A stretch of 64,000 bases of DNA from Massilia sp. 9096 (GTDB lineage Bacteria; Pseudomonadota; Gammaproteobacteria; Burkholderiales; Burkholderiaceae_D): NCBI RefSeq assembly GCF_000745265.1, contig NZ_JQNN01000001.1:4340001-4404000 (forward strand), in the 5' to 3' direction. Each line of letters starts with the position of its first letter. Within the stretch, counting starts at the first letter, position 1. The notes beneath the pieces are model-generated. The model was not told the origin of the DNA, ran no database searches, and saw only the letters and a program-made list of their open reading frames with translations. This document shows, piece by piece, positions 29,737-41,796 of the stretch. The translations under genes and the position numbers were made by a program.

Positions 29737-30207
29737 GTGAACTTGAACGCAACTTTGTTTGTTCAGTTCGTGGTCTTCTTCATCCTGGTGTTCGTCACGA
29801 TGAAATTCGTGTGGCCGCCGGTGATGAAAGCGCTCGACGAGCGCGCCGAGAGGATCGCGAACGGCCTGGCCGCAGCTGACCGTGGCAAGGCAGAAATGGC
29901 CGCTGCCGAAAAGCGTGTCGCCGCCGAACTGGCCGGCGCCCGCGATGAAAGCGCCAAGCGCATCGCCGACGCCGAAAAGCGCGCCGCAGCGATCATCGAA
30001 GAAGCCAAGCAGACCGCCAATGTCGAAGCCGCGCGCATCGTCGAAGGCGCGAAAGCCGACGCCGAGCAGCAAATCAACCGCGCGCGCGAAGAACTGCGCG
30101 GCCAGGTGGCTGCACTCGCCGTCGCCGGCGCCGAGCAGATCCTGAAGCGCGAAGTCAACGCAGCGGCCCACGCCGACCTGCTGAACCGTCTGGCAACCGA
30201 GCTCTGA
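29737..30207 (+). CDS. atpF: ATP synthase subunit b
   Basis: 156-residue stator stalk. One N-terminal membrane helix ([23 protein letters not shown]) is followed by a long alanine- and charge-rich coiled coil that dimerises and binds delta. The start is GTG at 29,737, with AGAAGGAA upstream; no ATG fits. Two bases before atpH. Confidence 0.97.
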   Translation: MNLNATLFVQFVVFFILVFVTMKFVWPPVMKALDERAERIANGLAAADRGKAEMAAAEKRVAAELAGARDESAKRIADAEKRAAAIIEEAKQTANVEAARIVEGAKADAEQQINRAREELRGQVAALAVAGAEQILKREVNAAAHADLLNRLATEL

Positions 30208-30209
30208 TC

Positions 30210-30743
30210 ATGGCTGAACTCGCAACCGTCGCCCGCCCTTACGCCGAAGCGCTGTTCCGTGTCGCCCAGAACGGCGACATGGCGGCCTGGTCCAACCTGA
30301 TGTCGGAACTGGCGCAGATCGGCGCCAACCCGGACGTGCAGGCGTTCGCCAGCAACCCGAACGTCGCGTCAAGCCAGCTGGCCGACACGATTGCGTCCCT
30401 GGTCAAGTCGCCGCTCAACGCCGAAGCGAAGAACCTCATCGCGATGCTGGCCGAAAACGGCCGCATCGCCCTGCTGCCGGAAATCGCCGCGCAGTTTAGC
30501 GTGCTCAAGAATGCACAGCTGGGCGCGGCTGACGCGCTGGTGTTCAGCGCGTTCGACATGTCGGCCGACCAGGTCAATGCCCTGGCTGCCGCACTGGAAA
30601 AGAAATTTGGCCGCAAGCTGAACCCCACGGTCACTGTGGACCCGTCGCTGATCGGTGGCGTACGCGTGGTCGTCGGTGACGAAGTGCTGGATACCTCGGT
30701 CCGCGCGAAGCTGCAGCAGATGCACAACGCGCTGGTGGCCTGA
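30210..30743 (+). CDS. atpH: ATP synthase subunit delta
   Basis: 177-residue F1 peripheral-stalk subunit linking b to the alpha3beta3 head. Conserved N-terminal [15 protein letters not shown] and C-terminal [22 protein letters not shown]. Tight spacing to atpF implies translational coupling. Confidence 0.97.
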   Translation: MAELATVARPYAEALFRVAQNGDMAAWSNLMSELAQIGANPDVQAFASNPNVASSQLADTIASLVKSPLNAEAKNLIAMLAENGRIALLPEIAAQFSVLKNAQLGAADALVFSAFDMSADQVNALAAALEKKFGRKLNPTVTVDPSLIGGVRVVVGDEVLDTSVRAKLQQMHNALVA

Positions 30744-30813
30744 GGACCTTTGCACCGTCCCGTCGGTCCAAGCCTTGCCCTACGCATCAAGAAACTATTA
30801 GGAGTTAGCACTC

Positions 30814-32349
<1,536 letters not shown>

Positions 32350-32367
32350 GCCGTTCTGAATGAACGC

Positions 32368-32392
32368 CGGGCGGGAGCTTGAATCCCGCCCG
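32368..32392 (+). other. Intercistronic stem-loop between atpA and atpG
   Basis: Perfect 9-bp arms CGGGCGGGA (32368-32376) and TCCCGCCCG (32384-32392) with a 7-base loop and no T tract. It is probably an mRNA processing or stability element rather than a terminator; atpG starts 19 bp later. Confidence 0.55.
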
Positions 32393-32410
32393 CATAAGGA
32401 GTAAGGGCTC

Positions 32411-33292
32411 ATGGCAGCAGGCAAAGAGATACGTGGCAAGATCAAGAGCGTAGAAAATACGAAGAAGATCACCAAGGCGATGGAAATGGTCGCCGCGTCC
32501 AAGATGCGCAAGGCGCAGGACCGGATGCGCGCCGCCCGTCCCTACAGCGAGAAGGTCCGCAACATCACGGCCCACCTCGCCACTGCGAACTCGGAATACA
32601 CGCACGCATTCATGGCGCAAGCCAGGGACGTGGATGCGAAAGCCGTCGGCTTCATCGTCGTCACGACCGACAAGGGTCTGTGCGGCGGCATGAACACCAA
32701 CGTGCTGCGCCAGGTGACGCAGAAGTCCCGCGAGCTGGAAGGCGCGGGCAAGCGCATTCAAGCGGTCGCGATCGGCAACAAGGGTCTGGGTTTCCTGAAC
32801 CGCATCGGCGTGAACGTGGTGTCGAGCGTGACGCAGATCGGCGACACCCCGCACCTGGACAAGCTGATCGGCCCGATCAAGGTCATGCTGGACGCTTACC
32901 AGGACGGTCAGCTGGACGCGGTGTACCTGTGCTACACCAAGTTCATCAACACGATGCGCCAGGAACCGGTGGTCGAGCAGCTGCTCCCGCTGCCGGCAGC
33001 GGCGCTGCAGGCCGACAGCGGCAGCCACGCGTGGGATTACATCTACGAGCCGGACGCGCAAGTCGTGATCGACGAGCTGATGGTGCGTTACGTCGAAGCG
33101 CTGATCTACCAGGCGGTGGCCGAGAACCTGGCGTCCGAGCAGTCGGCGCGCATGGTGGCGATGAAGGCCGCGACCGACAACGCGGGTAGCGTCATCGGCG
33201 AGCTGAAGCTGGTCTACAACAAGACCCGCCAGGCGGCGATTACCAAAGAACTGTCCGAGATCGTGTCGGGCGCAGCTGCAATCAGCGGCTAA
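32411..33292 (+). CDS. atpG: ATP synthase subunit gamma
   Basis: 293-residue central rotor shaft of F1. The N-terminal coiled-coil helix ([29 protein letters not shown]) and the C-terminal helix ending [20 protein letters not shown] are the conserved coiled coil that turns inside alpha3beta3; [10 protein letters not shown] lies in the middle. AAGGAG precedes the ATG. Confidence 0.98.
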   Translation: MAAGKEIRGKIKSVENTKKITKAMEMVAASKMRKAQDRMRAARPYSEKVRNITAHLATANSEYTHAFMAQARDVDAKAVGFIVVTTDKGLCGGMNTNVLRQVTQKSRELEGAGKRIQAVAIGNKGLGFLNRIGVNVVSSVTQIGDTPHLDKLIGPIKVMLDAYQDGQLDAVYLCYTKFINTMRQEPVVEQLLPLPAAALQADSGSHAWDYIYEPDAQVVIDELMVRYVEALIYQAVAENLASEQSARMVAMKAATDNAGSVIGELKLVYNKTRQAAITKELSEIVSGAAAISG

Positions 33293-33302
33293 GCCGGCGT
33301 AA

Positions 33303-34754
<1,452 letters not shown>

Positions 34755-34780
34755 TCCGGTAGCCTCTTCAAAGGACACAC

Positions 34781-35206
34781 ATGGCAAACACACTTCAAGT
34801 TGACGTCGTCTCGGCCGAAGAGTTGATCTTCTCGGGCGAAGCCGAATTCGTCGCGTTGCCGGGTGAATCGGGTGAGCTGGGTATCTACCCGATGCACACC
34901 CCCTTGATCACGCGCATCCGCCCGGGTGCGGTGCGCATCAAGGTGGCCGGCCGCGCCGATGAAGAGTTCGTCTTCGTGGCCGGCGGCATCCTGGAAGTCC
35001 AGCCGAAAGGCGTGACCGTCCTGGCCGACACCGCGATCCGCGGCGCCGACCTGGACGAGGCGAAAGCCCAGGAAGCCAGGCGCAAGGCCGAAGAGCTGAT
35101 GGTCAACAAGGACTCGCAGATCGACTACGCCAAGGCGCAAGCCGAACTGGCGGCGGCGATCGCCCAGCTGGCGGCCATCGCCAAGCTGCGCTCGAAAGGG
35201 CGCTGA
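34781..35206 (+). CDS. atpC: ATP synthase subunit epsilon
   Basis: 141-residue regulatory rotor subunit. The N-terminal beta sandwich ([19 protein letters not shown]) binds the c-ring; the C-terminal helical hairpin ([19 protein letters not shown]) can insert and block ATP hydrolysis. Last gene of the operon, followed by a terminator. Confidence 0.98.
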   Translation: MANTLQVDVVSAEELIFSGEAEFVALPGESGELGIYPMHTPLITRIRPGAVRIKVAGRADEEFVFVAGGILEVQPKGVTVLADTAIRGADLDEAKAQEARRKAEELMVNKDSQIDYAKAQAELAAAIAQLAAIAKLRSKGR

Positions 35207-35235
35207 TCGCTGGTTTCATCCAGTGCTCATCAAGA

Positions 35236-35260
35236 AGGCAGCCTCCGGGCTGCCTTTTTT
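35236..35260 (+). terminator. Intrinsic terminator of the atp operon
   Basis: AGGCAGCC (35236-35243) / GGCTGCCT (35248-35255) with a four-base loop, followed by a T run. It lies 30 bp past the atpC stop. Confidence 0.92.
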
Positions 35261-35338
35261 ATTGCCTGGGCGTGCTGGAAATTCGCCGATTTGTCCTCAT
35301 CTTGAACAGACTACAACGATGGCTCGAAAGGACGCATC

Positions 35339-35851
35339 ATGAAACAAGAAACCGCAATCCTGGCAGGCGGCTGCTTCTGGGGCATGCAGGATCTGCTGCG
35401 CAAGATTCCCGGTATCGTGTCGACCCGTGTCGGCTACTCGGGCGGCGACGTGCCGAACGCGACCTATCGTAACCATGGCACCCACGCCGAGGCGATCGAA
35501 ATCAACTTCGATCCCGATCAGATCAGCTATCGCCGCCTGCTCGAGTTCTTCTTCCAGATCCACGACCCGAGCACGAAAAACCGCCAGGGCAACGACGTCG
35601 GCATGAGCTACCGCTCGGCGATCTTTTATACCAACGAGCAGCAGCATGAGGTCGCGCTCGATACCATCAAGGACGTCGACGCCTCCGGCCTGTGGCCCGG
35701 CAAGGTGGTGACCGAAGTCGCGCCGGCCGGCCCGTTCTGGGAAGCCGAGCCGGAGCACCAGGATTACCTGGTCAAGCATCCGAACGGCTATACCTGCCAC
35801 TACATCCGCCGCGACTGGCGCCTGCCGCACCGCGACGAACGCGCGGCGTGA
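35339..35851 (+). CDS. msrA: Peptide-methionine (S)-S-oxide reductase
   Basis: Reduces methionine-S-sulfoxide in oxidised proteins, using thioredoxin. 170 residues, with the catalytic GGCFWG at residues 10-15, [23 protein letters not shown] and the C-terminal EPEHQDYL segment of the family. Own transcription unit: terminators lie on both sides. Confidence 0.97.
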   Translation: MKQETAILAGGCFWGMQDLLRKIPGIVSTRVGYSGGDVPNATYRNHGTHAEAIEINFDPDQISYRRLLEFFFQIHDPSTKNRQGNDVGMSYRSAIFYTNEQQHEVALDTIKDVDASGLWPGKVVTEVAPAGPFWEAEPEHQDYLVKHPNGYTCHYIRRDWRLPHRDERAA

Positions 35852-35878
35852 TTGCAGTCGGCTAAGCTTGGATAAGCG

Positions 35879-35907
35879 AAAAGGCAGCTTCGGCTGCCTT
35901 TTCTTTT
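35879..35907 (+). terminator. Intrinsic terminator of msrA
   Basis: AAAAGGCAGC (35879-35888), tetraloop TTCG, GCTGCCTTTT (35893-35902), then CTTTT. UUCG loops are especially stable. Confidence 0.9.
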
Positions 35908-36022
35908 GGCGCGATGAATAAGGTGACGGCAGCCGGCACGGCGGCGCGCCCGCCGATATAAATCTGATAAGCTGATTTCAAGCACCAGAAATCAGCGATA
36001 ACGACCAAATACAGGCCCAGCC

Positions 36023-36451
36023 ATGCGCACCATCGAACAAATTCTACGATCCGCCAAGACCGTCGCCATCGTCGGCGCGTCCGACAAGCCCGAGCGTGCC
36101 AGCAACGAAGTCGGCGAATACCTGCAATCGCAGGGTTATCGCGTGATCCCGATCAATCCCGCCTACGCGGGCAAGGAAATCTACGGCGAAAAAGCCTACG
36201 CATCGCTGCAGGAAGCGGCCGACGCGCTGGCGCAAAGCGGGGTCCGCATCGACGTGGTCGACGTGTTCCGCAAGCCGGAAGACGTGCCGCCGATCGCCCA
36301 GGACGCCATCGACGTGCGCGCCGGCGCCTTGTGGATGCAGCTCGGGATCGAAAACCGCGCCGCGGCCGACCTGGCGCGCGCTGCGGGGCTGGACGTGGTG
36401 ATGAACCACTGCATGCTGATCGAGCACAGCCGGCTCGCACAGCAGGCATGA
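36023..36451 (+). CDS. CoA-binding domain protein (YccU-like)
   Basis: 142-residue single Rossmann domain related to the N-terminus of succinyl-CoA synthetase alpha. KTVAIVGASDKPERASNEV at residues 13-31 and VIPINPAYAGKEIYGEKAY. The stand-alone family has no firm function. Its stop overlaps the ppk2 start by four bases (ATGA), so the two are coupled. Confidence 0.9.
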   Translation: MRTIEQILRSAKTVAIVGASDKPERASNEVGEYLQSQGYRVIPINPAYAGKEIYGEKAYASLQEAADALAQSGVRIDVVDVFRKPEDVPPIAQDAIDVRAGALWMQLGIENRAAADLARAAGLDVVMNHCMLIEHSRLAQQA

Positions 36452-37269
36452 GCGCGCGCGAGCTGTTCCGCGCCAAAGGGAACCTGAAACTGCGCGACGA
36501 GGACGCCGGCGCCACGCCGCTGCGCGACAAAAGCGGCAACGGCAAGGCCAAGGAACGCGAGCGTGCCTTGACCGTCGAGTTGACCGGCGAGGTCGCCAAG
36601 CTGCAGGAAAAGCTGTACGCTAGCCGCAACCGCAAGCTGCTGCTGATCCTGCAAGGCATGGACACGTCCGGCAAGGATGGTACCGTCACCCATCTGTTTT
36701 CGCAGATCAATCCGATGGGCTTGCACGCGACCGGCTTCGTCGCCCCGAGCACGAAGGAAAAAGCGCACGATTACTTGTGGCGCGTGCATGCACGCGTGCC
36801 CGGCAACGGCGAAATCGGCATTTTTAACCGCAGCCACTACGAAGATGTGCTGGTGCCGCGCGCGTCCGGCGACCTCGACAACAAAGCCGTCAAGCGCCGC
36901 TATGCGCACATCCGCGATTTCGAACGCATGCTGGTCGAGACCGGCACGACGGTGATGAAGGTATTCCTGCACATTTCCAAGGACGAGCAAAGGAAACGCC
37001 TGCAGGAGCGCCTGGACGATCCGGAAAAGCACTGGAAGTTCGATCCGAATGATCTCACGGTGCGGGACAAATGGGACGATTACCAGCGCGCCTACGAGGC
37101 CGCGATCCGCGCCACCAATGCCGATCATGCGCCCTGGTACATCGTGCCGGCCGATTCCAAGACCCACCGCAACCTGATCGTCGCCAACCTGCTGCTCGAG
37201 ACCATGCAGGGCATGAAGCTGGAATGGCCGGCGCCGAAATTCGATCCGGCGGCGATCAAGATCGACTGA
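36448..37269 (+). CDS. ppk2: Polyphosphate kinase 2 family protein
   Basis: 273-residue P-loop kinase that transfers phosphate between polyphosphate and nucleotides. Walker A QGMDTSGKDGTVTHLF near residue 70, Walker B-type FNRSHYEDVLVPR near residue 130, and the lid module WKFDPNDLTVRDKWDDY near residue 195. The short single-domain form suggests class I or III (AMP/ADP phosphorylation), which cannot be settled from sequence alone. The ATG at 36,448 is coupled to the upstream CoA-binding gene. Confidence 0.92.
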   Translation: MSARELFRAKGNLKLRDEDAGATPLRDKSGNGKAKERERALTVELTGEVAKLQEKLYASRNRKLLLILQGMDTSGKDGTVTHLFSQINPMGLHATGFVAPSTKEKAHDYLWRVHARVPGNGEIGIFNRSHYEDVLVPRASGDLDNKAVKRRYAHIRDFERMLVETGTTVMKVFLHISKDEQRKRLQERLDDPEKHWKFDPNDLTVRDKWDDYQRAYEAAIRATNADHAPWYIVPADSKTHRNLIVANLLLETMQGMKLEWPAPKFDPAAIKID

Positions 37270-37376
37270 GCGGTTCAAATAGCGGGACGGCGGCGCGACA
37301 AGGCCCTCGGCTCCATGCGCACTGTGTGGAAACTTGACATAGAATGAAGTTCTTTCCAGCCAGCCGACTTCATGCC

Positions 37377-37979
37377 ATGTCCACCACCCGCGTCCTGTTC
37401 TCTCTCGCCGCTGCCGCCGCTGTCGCCTCGATCGGCGCCGCGCCCGCGCAAGCACAATCCCAGTCCGCCGCGCCTGCCATGAACGCGGCTGAGCCGGCGT
37501 CGTGCCCGGCCGTCCTGAAGCACACCTTCAAGCGTCTGCAGGACGAAGCGCCGCAGAACCTGTGCCAATACAGCGGCAAGGTCGTGCTGGTCGTGAACAC
37601 CGCCAGCAAATGCGGTTTCACCCCCCAGTACGAGGGCCTGGAAAAGCTGTACGCGAAGTACGCCCCGCGCGGCCTGGTGGTGCTCGGCTTCCCGTCGAAC
37701 GATTTCAAGCAGGAAGACGCCGACGCCAAGAAGATCGCCGACCTGTGCTACAACACCTACGGCGTGAAGTTCCCCATGTTCATCACCAGCGTGGTCACCG
37801 GCAACGGCGCGAATCCGCTGTATGCCGAGCTGATCAAGGCGACCGGCAACGAGCCGAAGTGGAATTTCAATAAGTACCTGATCGACCGCAACGGTAAAGT
37901 CCTCGAGTACTACCCGAGCAAGGTCACGCCGGAAGACCCGGCCCTGGTCAGCAAGATCGAGCAGGCGCTGGGCAGCTGA
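37377..37979 (+). CDS. Secreted glutathione peroxidase-like protein
   Basis: Thiol peroxidase of the glutathione peroxidase family, predicted periplasmic. Signal peptide VLFSLAAAAAVASIGA ending near APAQA, then the thioredoxin fold with the peroxidatic Cys in NTASKCGFTPQYEGLE and the conserved LGFPSNDFKQED (Gln) and KWNFNKYLIDRNG (Trp-Asn). Cys replaces selenocysteine, as in most bacteria. An in-frame ATG at 37,344 would add 11 residues; the 37,377 start gives the more normal signal peptide. Neither has a strong ribosome site. Confidence 0.9.
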   Translation: MSTTRVLFSLAAAAAVASIGAAPAQAQSQSAAPAMNAAEPASCPAVLKHTFKRLQDEAPQNLCQYSGKVVLVVNTASKCGFTPQYEGLEKLYAKYAPRGLVVLGFPSNDFKQEDADAKKIADLCYNTYGVKFPMFITSVVTGNGANPLYAELIKATGNEPKWNFNKYLIDRNGKVLEYYPSKVTPEDPALVSKIEQALGS

Positions 37980-38000
37980 CCGACCTGCTACGTCCCGATC

Positions 38001-38024
38001 AGCCGGCCGCGCGCCGGCTTTTTT
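38001..38024 (+). terminator. Intrinsic terminator after the glutathione peroxidase-like gene
   Basis: AGCCGGC (38001-38007) / GCCGGCT (38013-38019) with a 5-base loop and TTTTTT. The T run reaches the stop codon of the convergent pabBC gene. Confidence 0.85.
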
Positions 38025-39873
38025 ACGTCTTCAGCACTGCCCGCAGCGGCCCGCGCAGCGCGTTGCAGACCATGATTTCCTGCGCGCGCAACAGCATCTC
38101 GCGCGAGACCGGGCACTCGATCGCACTCCAGGCCGGATCGTCGAGCACTGCGGCGCGCGTCACGCCCGGCAGCAGGCCGGCCGAGACCGGCGGCGTGTAC
38201 CAGCGCCCGCCGATGCGCACGAACACGTTACTGCGCCCGCCCTCGGTCAGTTCATCACGCTCGTTGAAGAACAGGGTATCGAAAGCGCCCTGGCTTTCCG
38301 CCGCGCGCCAGGCGGCGTCGTAACGGCTGCGGACACTGGTTTTATGGCGCAGGAACAGGTCCTCGCTGCGGGTCGTCTCGTCGGCCAGCAAGACCGTCAC
38401 CGGTTCGCTCACGGGCGTGAGCAGGCCGGTCTGCACGGCGATGTCGCCATCCGCGCGCACGGCCAGGCGCAGTCGGTGCGCGCCCTCGGCCAGGCCGGCG
38501 CAAGCGCGCAGGATGGCAGCGCGTACGCGCGCCTCATCGAAGCGGTGGCCGAAGTAGTCGCACGAAGCCTGCAGGCGCGCCAGATGGCGCTCGAGGTGGC
38601 GGCAACCTTCGTCGCGGGTGGCGTGGATCGTCTCGAAGATCTCGAACTCGTTCGGCAGGCCGGTCAGGAAGCGCGCCTTGAGGCGGCATTCTTCCCATTC
38701 GGCCTGGGCATCGCTGTCGTGGACGATGCCGGCGCCGACGCCCATCTCGCCGTGGCGCACGCCCTGGCGCGGTGGCAGCAGGGTCAGCGTGCGGATCGGC
38801 ACCGACAGGCAGAAGTCGCCCAGGCGCGATGCCGGTGGCGCGGACGGCGTGCGCGCGGCCGGCGAGGGCGGCTCGAACCAGCCCAGCGCCCCGGTATAAA
38901 TGCCGCGCGCCGCCGGCTCCAGCTCATGGATGATCTGCATCGTGCGGTGCTTGGGCGCGCCGGTGATCGAGCCGCACGGGTACAAGGCGTCGAACACGTC
39001 GGCCAGCGTGGCCTCGCGCTGCAGCTGCGCCTGGATGGTCGAGGTCATCTGCAGCACGCTGCCGTAGCGGCGCACCTCGAACAGGGCCGGCACGCCGACG
39101 CTGCCGGTGCGCGCGACGCGGCCGAGGTCGTTGCGCAGCAGGTCGACGATCATCAGGTTTTCGGCGCGGTTCTTCGGGTCTTCGGCCAGGGCGCGCGCGC
39201 GCGCGGCGTCGTCCAGCGCGTCGTTCGAGGCGGGCGCGGTGCCTTTCATCGGGCGCGCCAGCAGGCGGCCGCTGTCGTGGCGCACGAACAGCTCCGGCGA
39301 CAGCGACAGCACCGCGCGTCCGTCCGGCAGGGCGATCAGCGCGCCGTACGGCACCGGCTGGCGCGCGCGCAGGCGGGCGTACAAGGCAAACATCGAGCCG
39401 AAGGCGTCGAAGCGCAGCCGGTACGTGTAGTTGACCTGGTAGGTCTCGCCGGCCGCGATGTCGGCGCGGATGCGTTCGATGGCGCGCGTAAAGCCGGCTT
39501 CGTCGACGTTGGGGCGTAAGGCAGCCAGGCCTGCGGGACCGCTGCCGTCGGCCTCGGCGCGATCGCGCAGCCAGTCGTCGACCTGGGCGCTGTCGAGGGC
39601 CTGGTAGCGCTCGAACAGCAGCACCTGGGCCAGCGGGGCATCGATCGGGCGCGCCGCCACGCCCATGAGATGCGCGCCCAATTCATAAGTCAGGACCGGC
39701 ACCGCGTGCAGGCCGGCCTCCAGCATCTGCTGCAGACGCTCGAGCAGCAGCGGCCAGTCGCGTGCGTCGCCGCAGGTCAGGGTGCCGGCATGGCCCGTGT
39801 ACAGGCGCGAGCGCGCGCGCGTGTGGCCTTCCGGCGTGGTCTCGTCGAGCAGCGCGAAGACGGCGTCGCTCAT
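38023..39873 (-). CDS. pabB: Aminodeoxychorismate synthase component I / aminodeoxychorismate lyase fusion
   Basis: 616-residue fusion for p-aminobenzoate synthesis (folate pathway). Residues 1 to about 370 are PabB: RPMKGTAPASNDA, ENLMIVDLLRNDLGR, PCGSITGAPKHRTMQII and GEMGVGAGIVHDSDAQAEWEE bind chorismate and Mg. Residues 400-616 are a PabC-type PLP lyase (FEIFETIHA, HLERHLARLQASC, LFFNERDELTEGGRSNVFV). The PabA glutaminase partner is not in the window. The gene runs 4 bp after slmA on the same strand. Confidence 0.95.
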   Translation of the reverse strand: MSDAVFALLDETTPEGHTRARSRLYTGHAGTLTCGDARDWPLLLERLQQMLEAGLHAVPVLTYELGAHLMGVAARPIDAPLAQVLLFERYQALDSAQVDDWLRDRAEADGSGPAGLAALRPNVDEAGFTRAIERIRADIAAGETYQVNYTYRLRFDAFGSMFALYARLRARQPVPYGALIALPDGRAVLSLSPELFVRHDSGRLLARPMKGTAPASNDALDDAARARALAEDPKNRAENLMIVDLLRNDLGRVARTGSVGVPALFEVRRYGSVLQMTSTIQAQLQREATLADVFDALYPCGSITGAPKHRTMQIIHELEPAARGIYTGALGWFEPPSPAARTPSAPPASRLGDFCLSVPIRTLTLLPPRQGVRHGEMGVGAGIVHDSDAQAEWEECRLKARFLTGLPNEFEIFETIHATRDEGCRHLERHLARLQASCDYFGHRFDEARVRAAILRACAGLAEGAHRLRLAVRADGDIAVQTGLLTPVSEPVTVLLADETTRSEDLFLRHKTSVRSRYDAAWRAAESQGAFDTLFFNERDELTEGGRSNVFVRIGGRWYTPPVSAGLLPGVTRAAVLDDPAWSAIECPVSREMLLRAQEIMVCNALRGPLRAVLKT

Positions 39874-39877
39874 CGCG

Positions 39878-40456
39878 TCAAGCCGCCAGCAGCAGCGCCA
39901 GCTGCACCGGACTGTTCTCGGCCGGCTGTTGCTTGAAACCGCTCTTGGCGAAGCGATGCCAGCGCCCGGTCACGTAGGACACCAGCAGCGCGGCGCGCGC
40001 AGCGACGTCCTCTTCGCGGCCGTGGCCCTGGGTGGCGGCCACGCGCAGCGACTGTTTGAAGGTCAGTTCGACCTTGTCGTAGAACTGGTTCATGCGCAGC
40101 TGCAGGCGCTCGTCCTCGCCGACCAGCGCATCGCCGATCAGCACGCGCGTCATGCCGGGGTTGTTGGCGGCGAAGGACAGCAGCATCTGCAGCATCGCAT
40201 GCGCCTGCGCAACGCCGTTCTCCTCGCGCTCGGCGATCTGGTTGAACAGCCCGAACACGCTCGACTCGATGAACTCGATCAGGCCTTCGTACATCTGCGC
40301 CTTGCTGGCGAAATGGCGGTACAGCGCCGCTTCCGACACCGCCAGCTTCGCCGCCAGCGCCGCGGTCGTGATGCGTTCGCCTTTCGGGTGCTCGAGCATG
40401 GCCGCCAGGGCCTGGAGGATCTGCAGTTTGCGCTGGCCCGGCTTGGTGCTTGCCAT
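39878..40456 (-). CDS. slmA: SlmA-like TetR-family protein, nucleoid occlusion factor
   Basis: 192 residues. The N-terminal HTH (GQRKLQILQALAAMLE, ITTAALAAKLAVSEAALYRHFASKAQMYEGLIEFIE) follows E. coli SlmA closely, including the SEAALYRHF recognition helix, and the body keeps NPGMTRVLIGDAL. SlmA binds specific DNA sites and blocks FtsZ ring assembly over the nucleoid. Betaproteobacterial homologues are annotated the same way; a role here is inferred. It is cotranscribed with pabBC. Confidence 0.85.
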   Translation of the reverse strand: MASTKPGQRKLQILQALAAMLEHPKGERITTAALAAKLAVSEAALYRHFASKAQMYEGLIEFIESSVFGLFNQIAEREENGVAQAHAMLQMLLSFAANNPGMTRVLIGDALVGEDERLQLRMNQFYDKVELTFKQSLRVAATQGHGREEDVAARAALLVSYVTGRWHRFAKSGFKQQPAENSPVQLALLLAA

Positions 40457-40477
40457 ATGTTCGCTTTGCTCCGTCTG

Positions 40478-41215
40478 TTAGCGCAGCCGGTGCAGGTTGC
40501 GCGGCAGCTGAAGCACGGATTTTACTTTGACATCGACGTAGCCGGGTCGTTTTGCGGTCCGGGGCAGCGGCGCGCGGCCGATCGGATCGCCCGCGCGCAC
40601 GGGAGACGGACGCAGGTATTGCGTGACCCAGGCGGTGCGCACGCCGACCTGCTTGGCGCGCTTGAGGTTGACCAGCGTGTCTTCGACCAGGATGCAGCGG
40701 CGCGCCGCCAGCCCATGCTTGCGCAATAGGCGGCGCAGCAGCAGCGGCGACGGTTTCGGACGCAGCTGGCGGTGCACGTGCATGTCCTCGATCGCGATAT
40801 GGTGCGCGAACTGGCGCTGCAGGCCGAGGTGGCGCACCACGCCGGTCGAATACGCGGTCGGCGCGTTGGTCAGCAGGATCTTGCGGCCAGGGAGGCGGCG
40901 CAGCAGGCGCACCAGGCCGCGCTCGTACCGGACCAGTGCCTGCAGGGCGCCGATGTCGTGCGTCTCGCGCAAAAAGTCGGCAGCGTCGACGCGGTGGTGG
41001 CGGATCATGCCGAGCAGGGTGGCGCCGTAGCGCTTCCAGTAGCCGAGCCGCGCGGCGTCGACCGCTTCCTTGCTGGCCGGCGTAACGCCGTCGCCGAGCA
41101 CGCGCGCGATATACGTGTTCATGTTGGCGCTGATCGCCGGGAAGATCGCGTGGGAGGCGTCGTGCAGGGTGTTGTCGAGGTCGAACAGCCAGACCGGGGA
41201 AGGGGAGGTGGGCAC
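40478..41215 (-). CDS. HAD-family pyrimidine 5'-nucleotidase
   Basis: Haloacid-dehalogenase-type phosphatase. Motif I WLFDLDNTLHDASH with the nucleophile Asp, motif II LLTNAPTAYS, and motif III/IV KPSPLLLRRLLRKHG plus ILVEDTLVNLKRAK. The SSM1/YjjG-like subgroup dephosphorylates pyrimidine monophosphates. The start is uncertain: an ATG at 41,275 exists, but a perfect TATAAT lies between it and the conserved part, so the GTG at 41,215 (245 aa) is preferred. It precedes slmA-pabBC on the same strand. Confidence 0.88.
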   Translation of the reverse strand: MPTSPSPVWLFDLDNTLHDASHAIFPAISANMNTYIARVLGDGVTPASKEAVDAARLGYWKRYGATLLGMIRHHRVDAADFLRETHDIGALQALVRYERGLVRLLRRLPGRKILLTNAPTAYSTGVVRHLGLQRQFAHHIAIEDMHVHRQLRPKPSPLLLRRLLRKHGLAARRCILVEDTLVNLKRAKQVGVRTAWVTQYLRPSPVRAGDPIGRAPLPRTAKRPGYVDVKVKSVLQLPRNLHRLR

Positions 41216-41248
41216 GGAATCGATAAACGGAGGAACGAAGCAGCCGGG

Positions 41249-41254
41249 ATTATA
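41249..41254 (-). promoter_or_regulatory. Probable -10 box of the pyrimidine 5'-nucleotidase gene
   Basis: TATAAT on the minus strand, 34 bp before the preferred GTG start. The -35 at standard distance is poor. It could drive the nucleotidase-slmA-pabBC unit. Confidence 0.4.
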
Positions 41255-41381
41255 TCGGCGGCGCACGGCTTTCATGTGTTCATGGTTCGCCGGTCGGGAT
41301 CGCCGGTAAATCGACAGGAGTCCCTTCTGCACCCAACCAATTGGCAAGTCGTGCAGCGCCTTGACCGGTTTGCTGTCTCAC

Positions 41382-41648
41382 TCAGGCGGACAGGCCTTTT
41401 TGCAGCAGCTGTGTAACGAGCTCATTCAATTCGACACCGCGCTCCTTGCTCAAAGCCTGTAACTGCTTGACCAGGTCGCTGTTGAGCTTGACGGCAAACG
41501 GCACCAGTCCCAGCGCGCGGTCACGTTCGCGTTGTTCGCGACGGTCGGGCGTCGCTGCCGACGCTGACGCACCGAACGCTGCGCCGTTCGCGCTCATTCG
41601 ATTCATCAGTTTCTTTGCATCGCTTTTTGCCAGGTCTGTCTTTTTCAT
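41382..41648 (-). CDS. Small ribbon-helix-helix-like protein (88 aa)
   Basis: Not a named family. The N-terminal half is lysine/alanine-rich and low complexity (KKTDLAKSDAKKLMNRM). The C-terminal 40 residues look like a ribbon-helix-helix fold: a beta strand LVPFAVKLNSD, helix LVKQLQALSKERG, then VELNELVTQLLQKGL. A small DNA-binding regulator is plausible. It has no toxin partner beside it, so an antitoxin role is unsupported. Confidence 0.65.
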   Translation of the reverse strand: MKKTDLAKSDAKKLMNRMSANGAAFGASASAATPDRREQRERDRALGLVPFAVKLNSDLVKQLQALSKERGVELNELVTQLLQKGLSA

Positions 41649-41796
41649 TGCTTGCCTTTGTATTGCGTCGATTGAGGCTGGATTCTACCTGCGAAAGGGC
41701 CGGGACGCCGGCCATGCGAGCAGGACGGCTGGTTCGAGGCCGCGGTCAGCCGATATTTTGGAACGCTGCCATTTTGTCGTATATATAATCCTAAGG

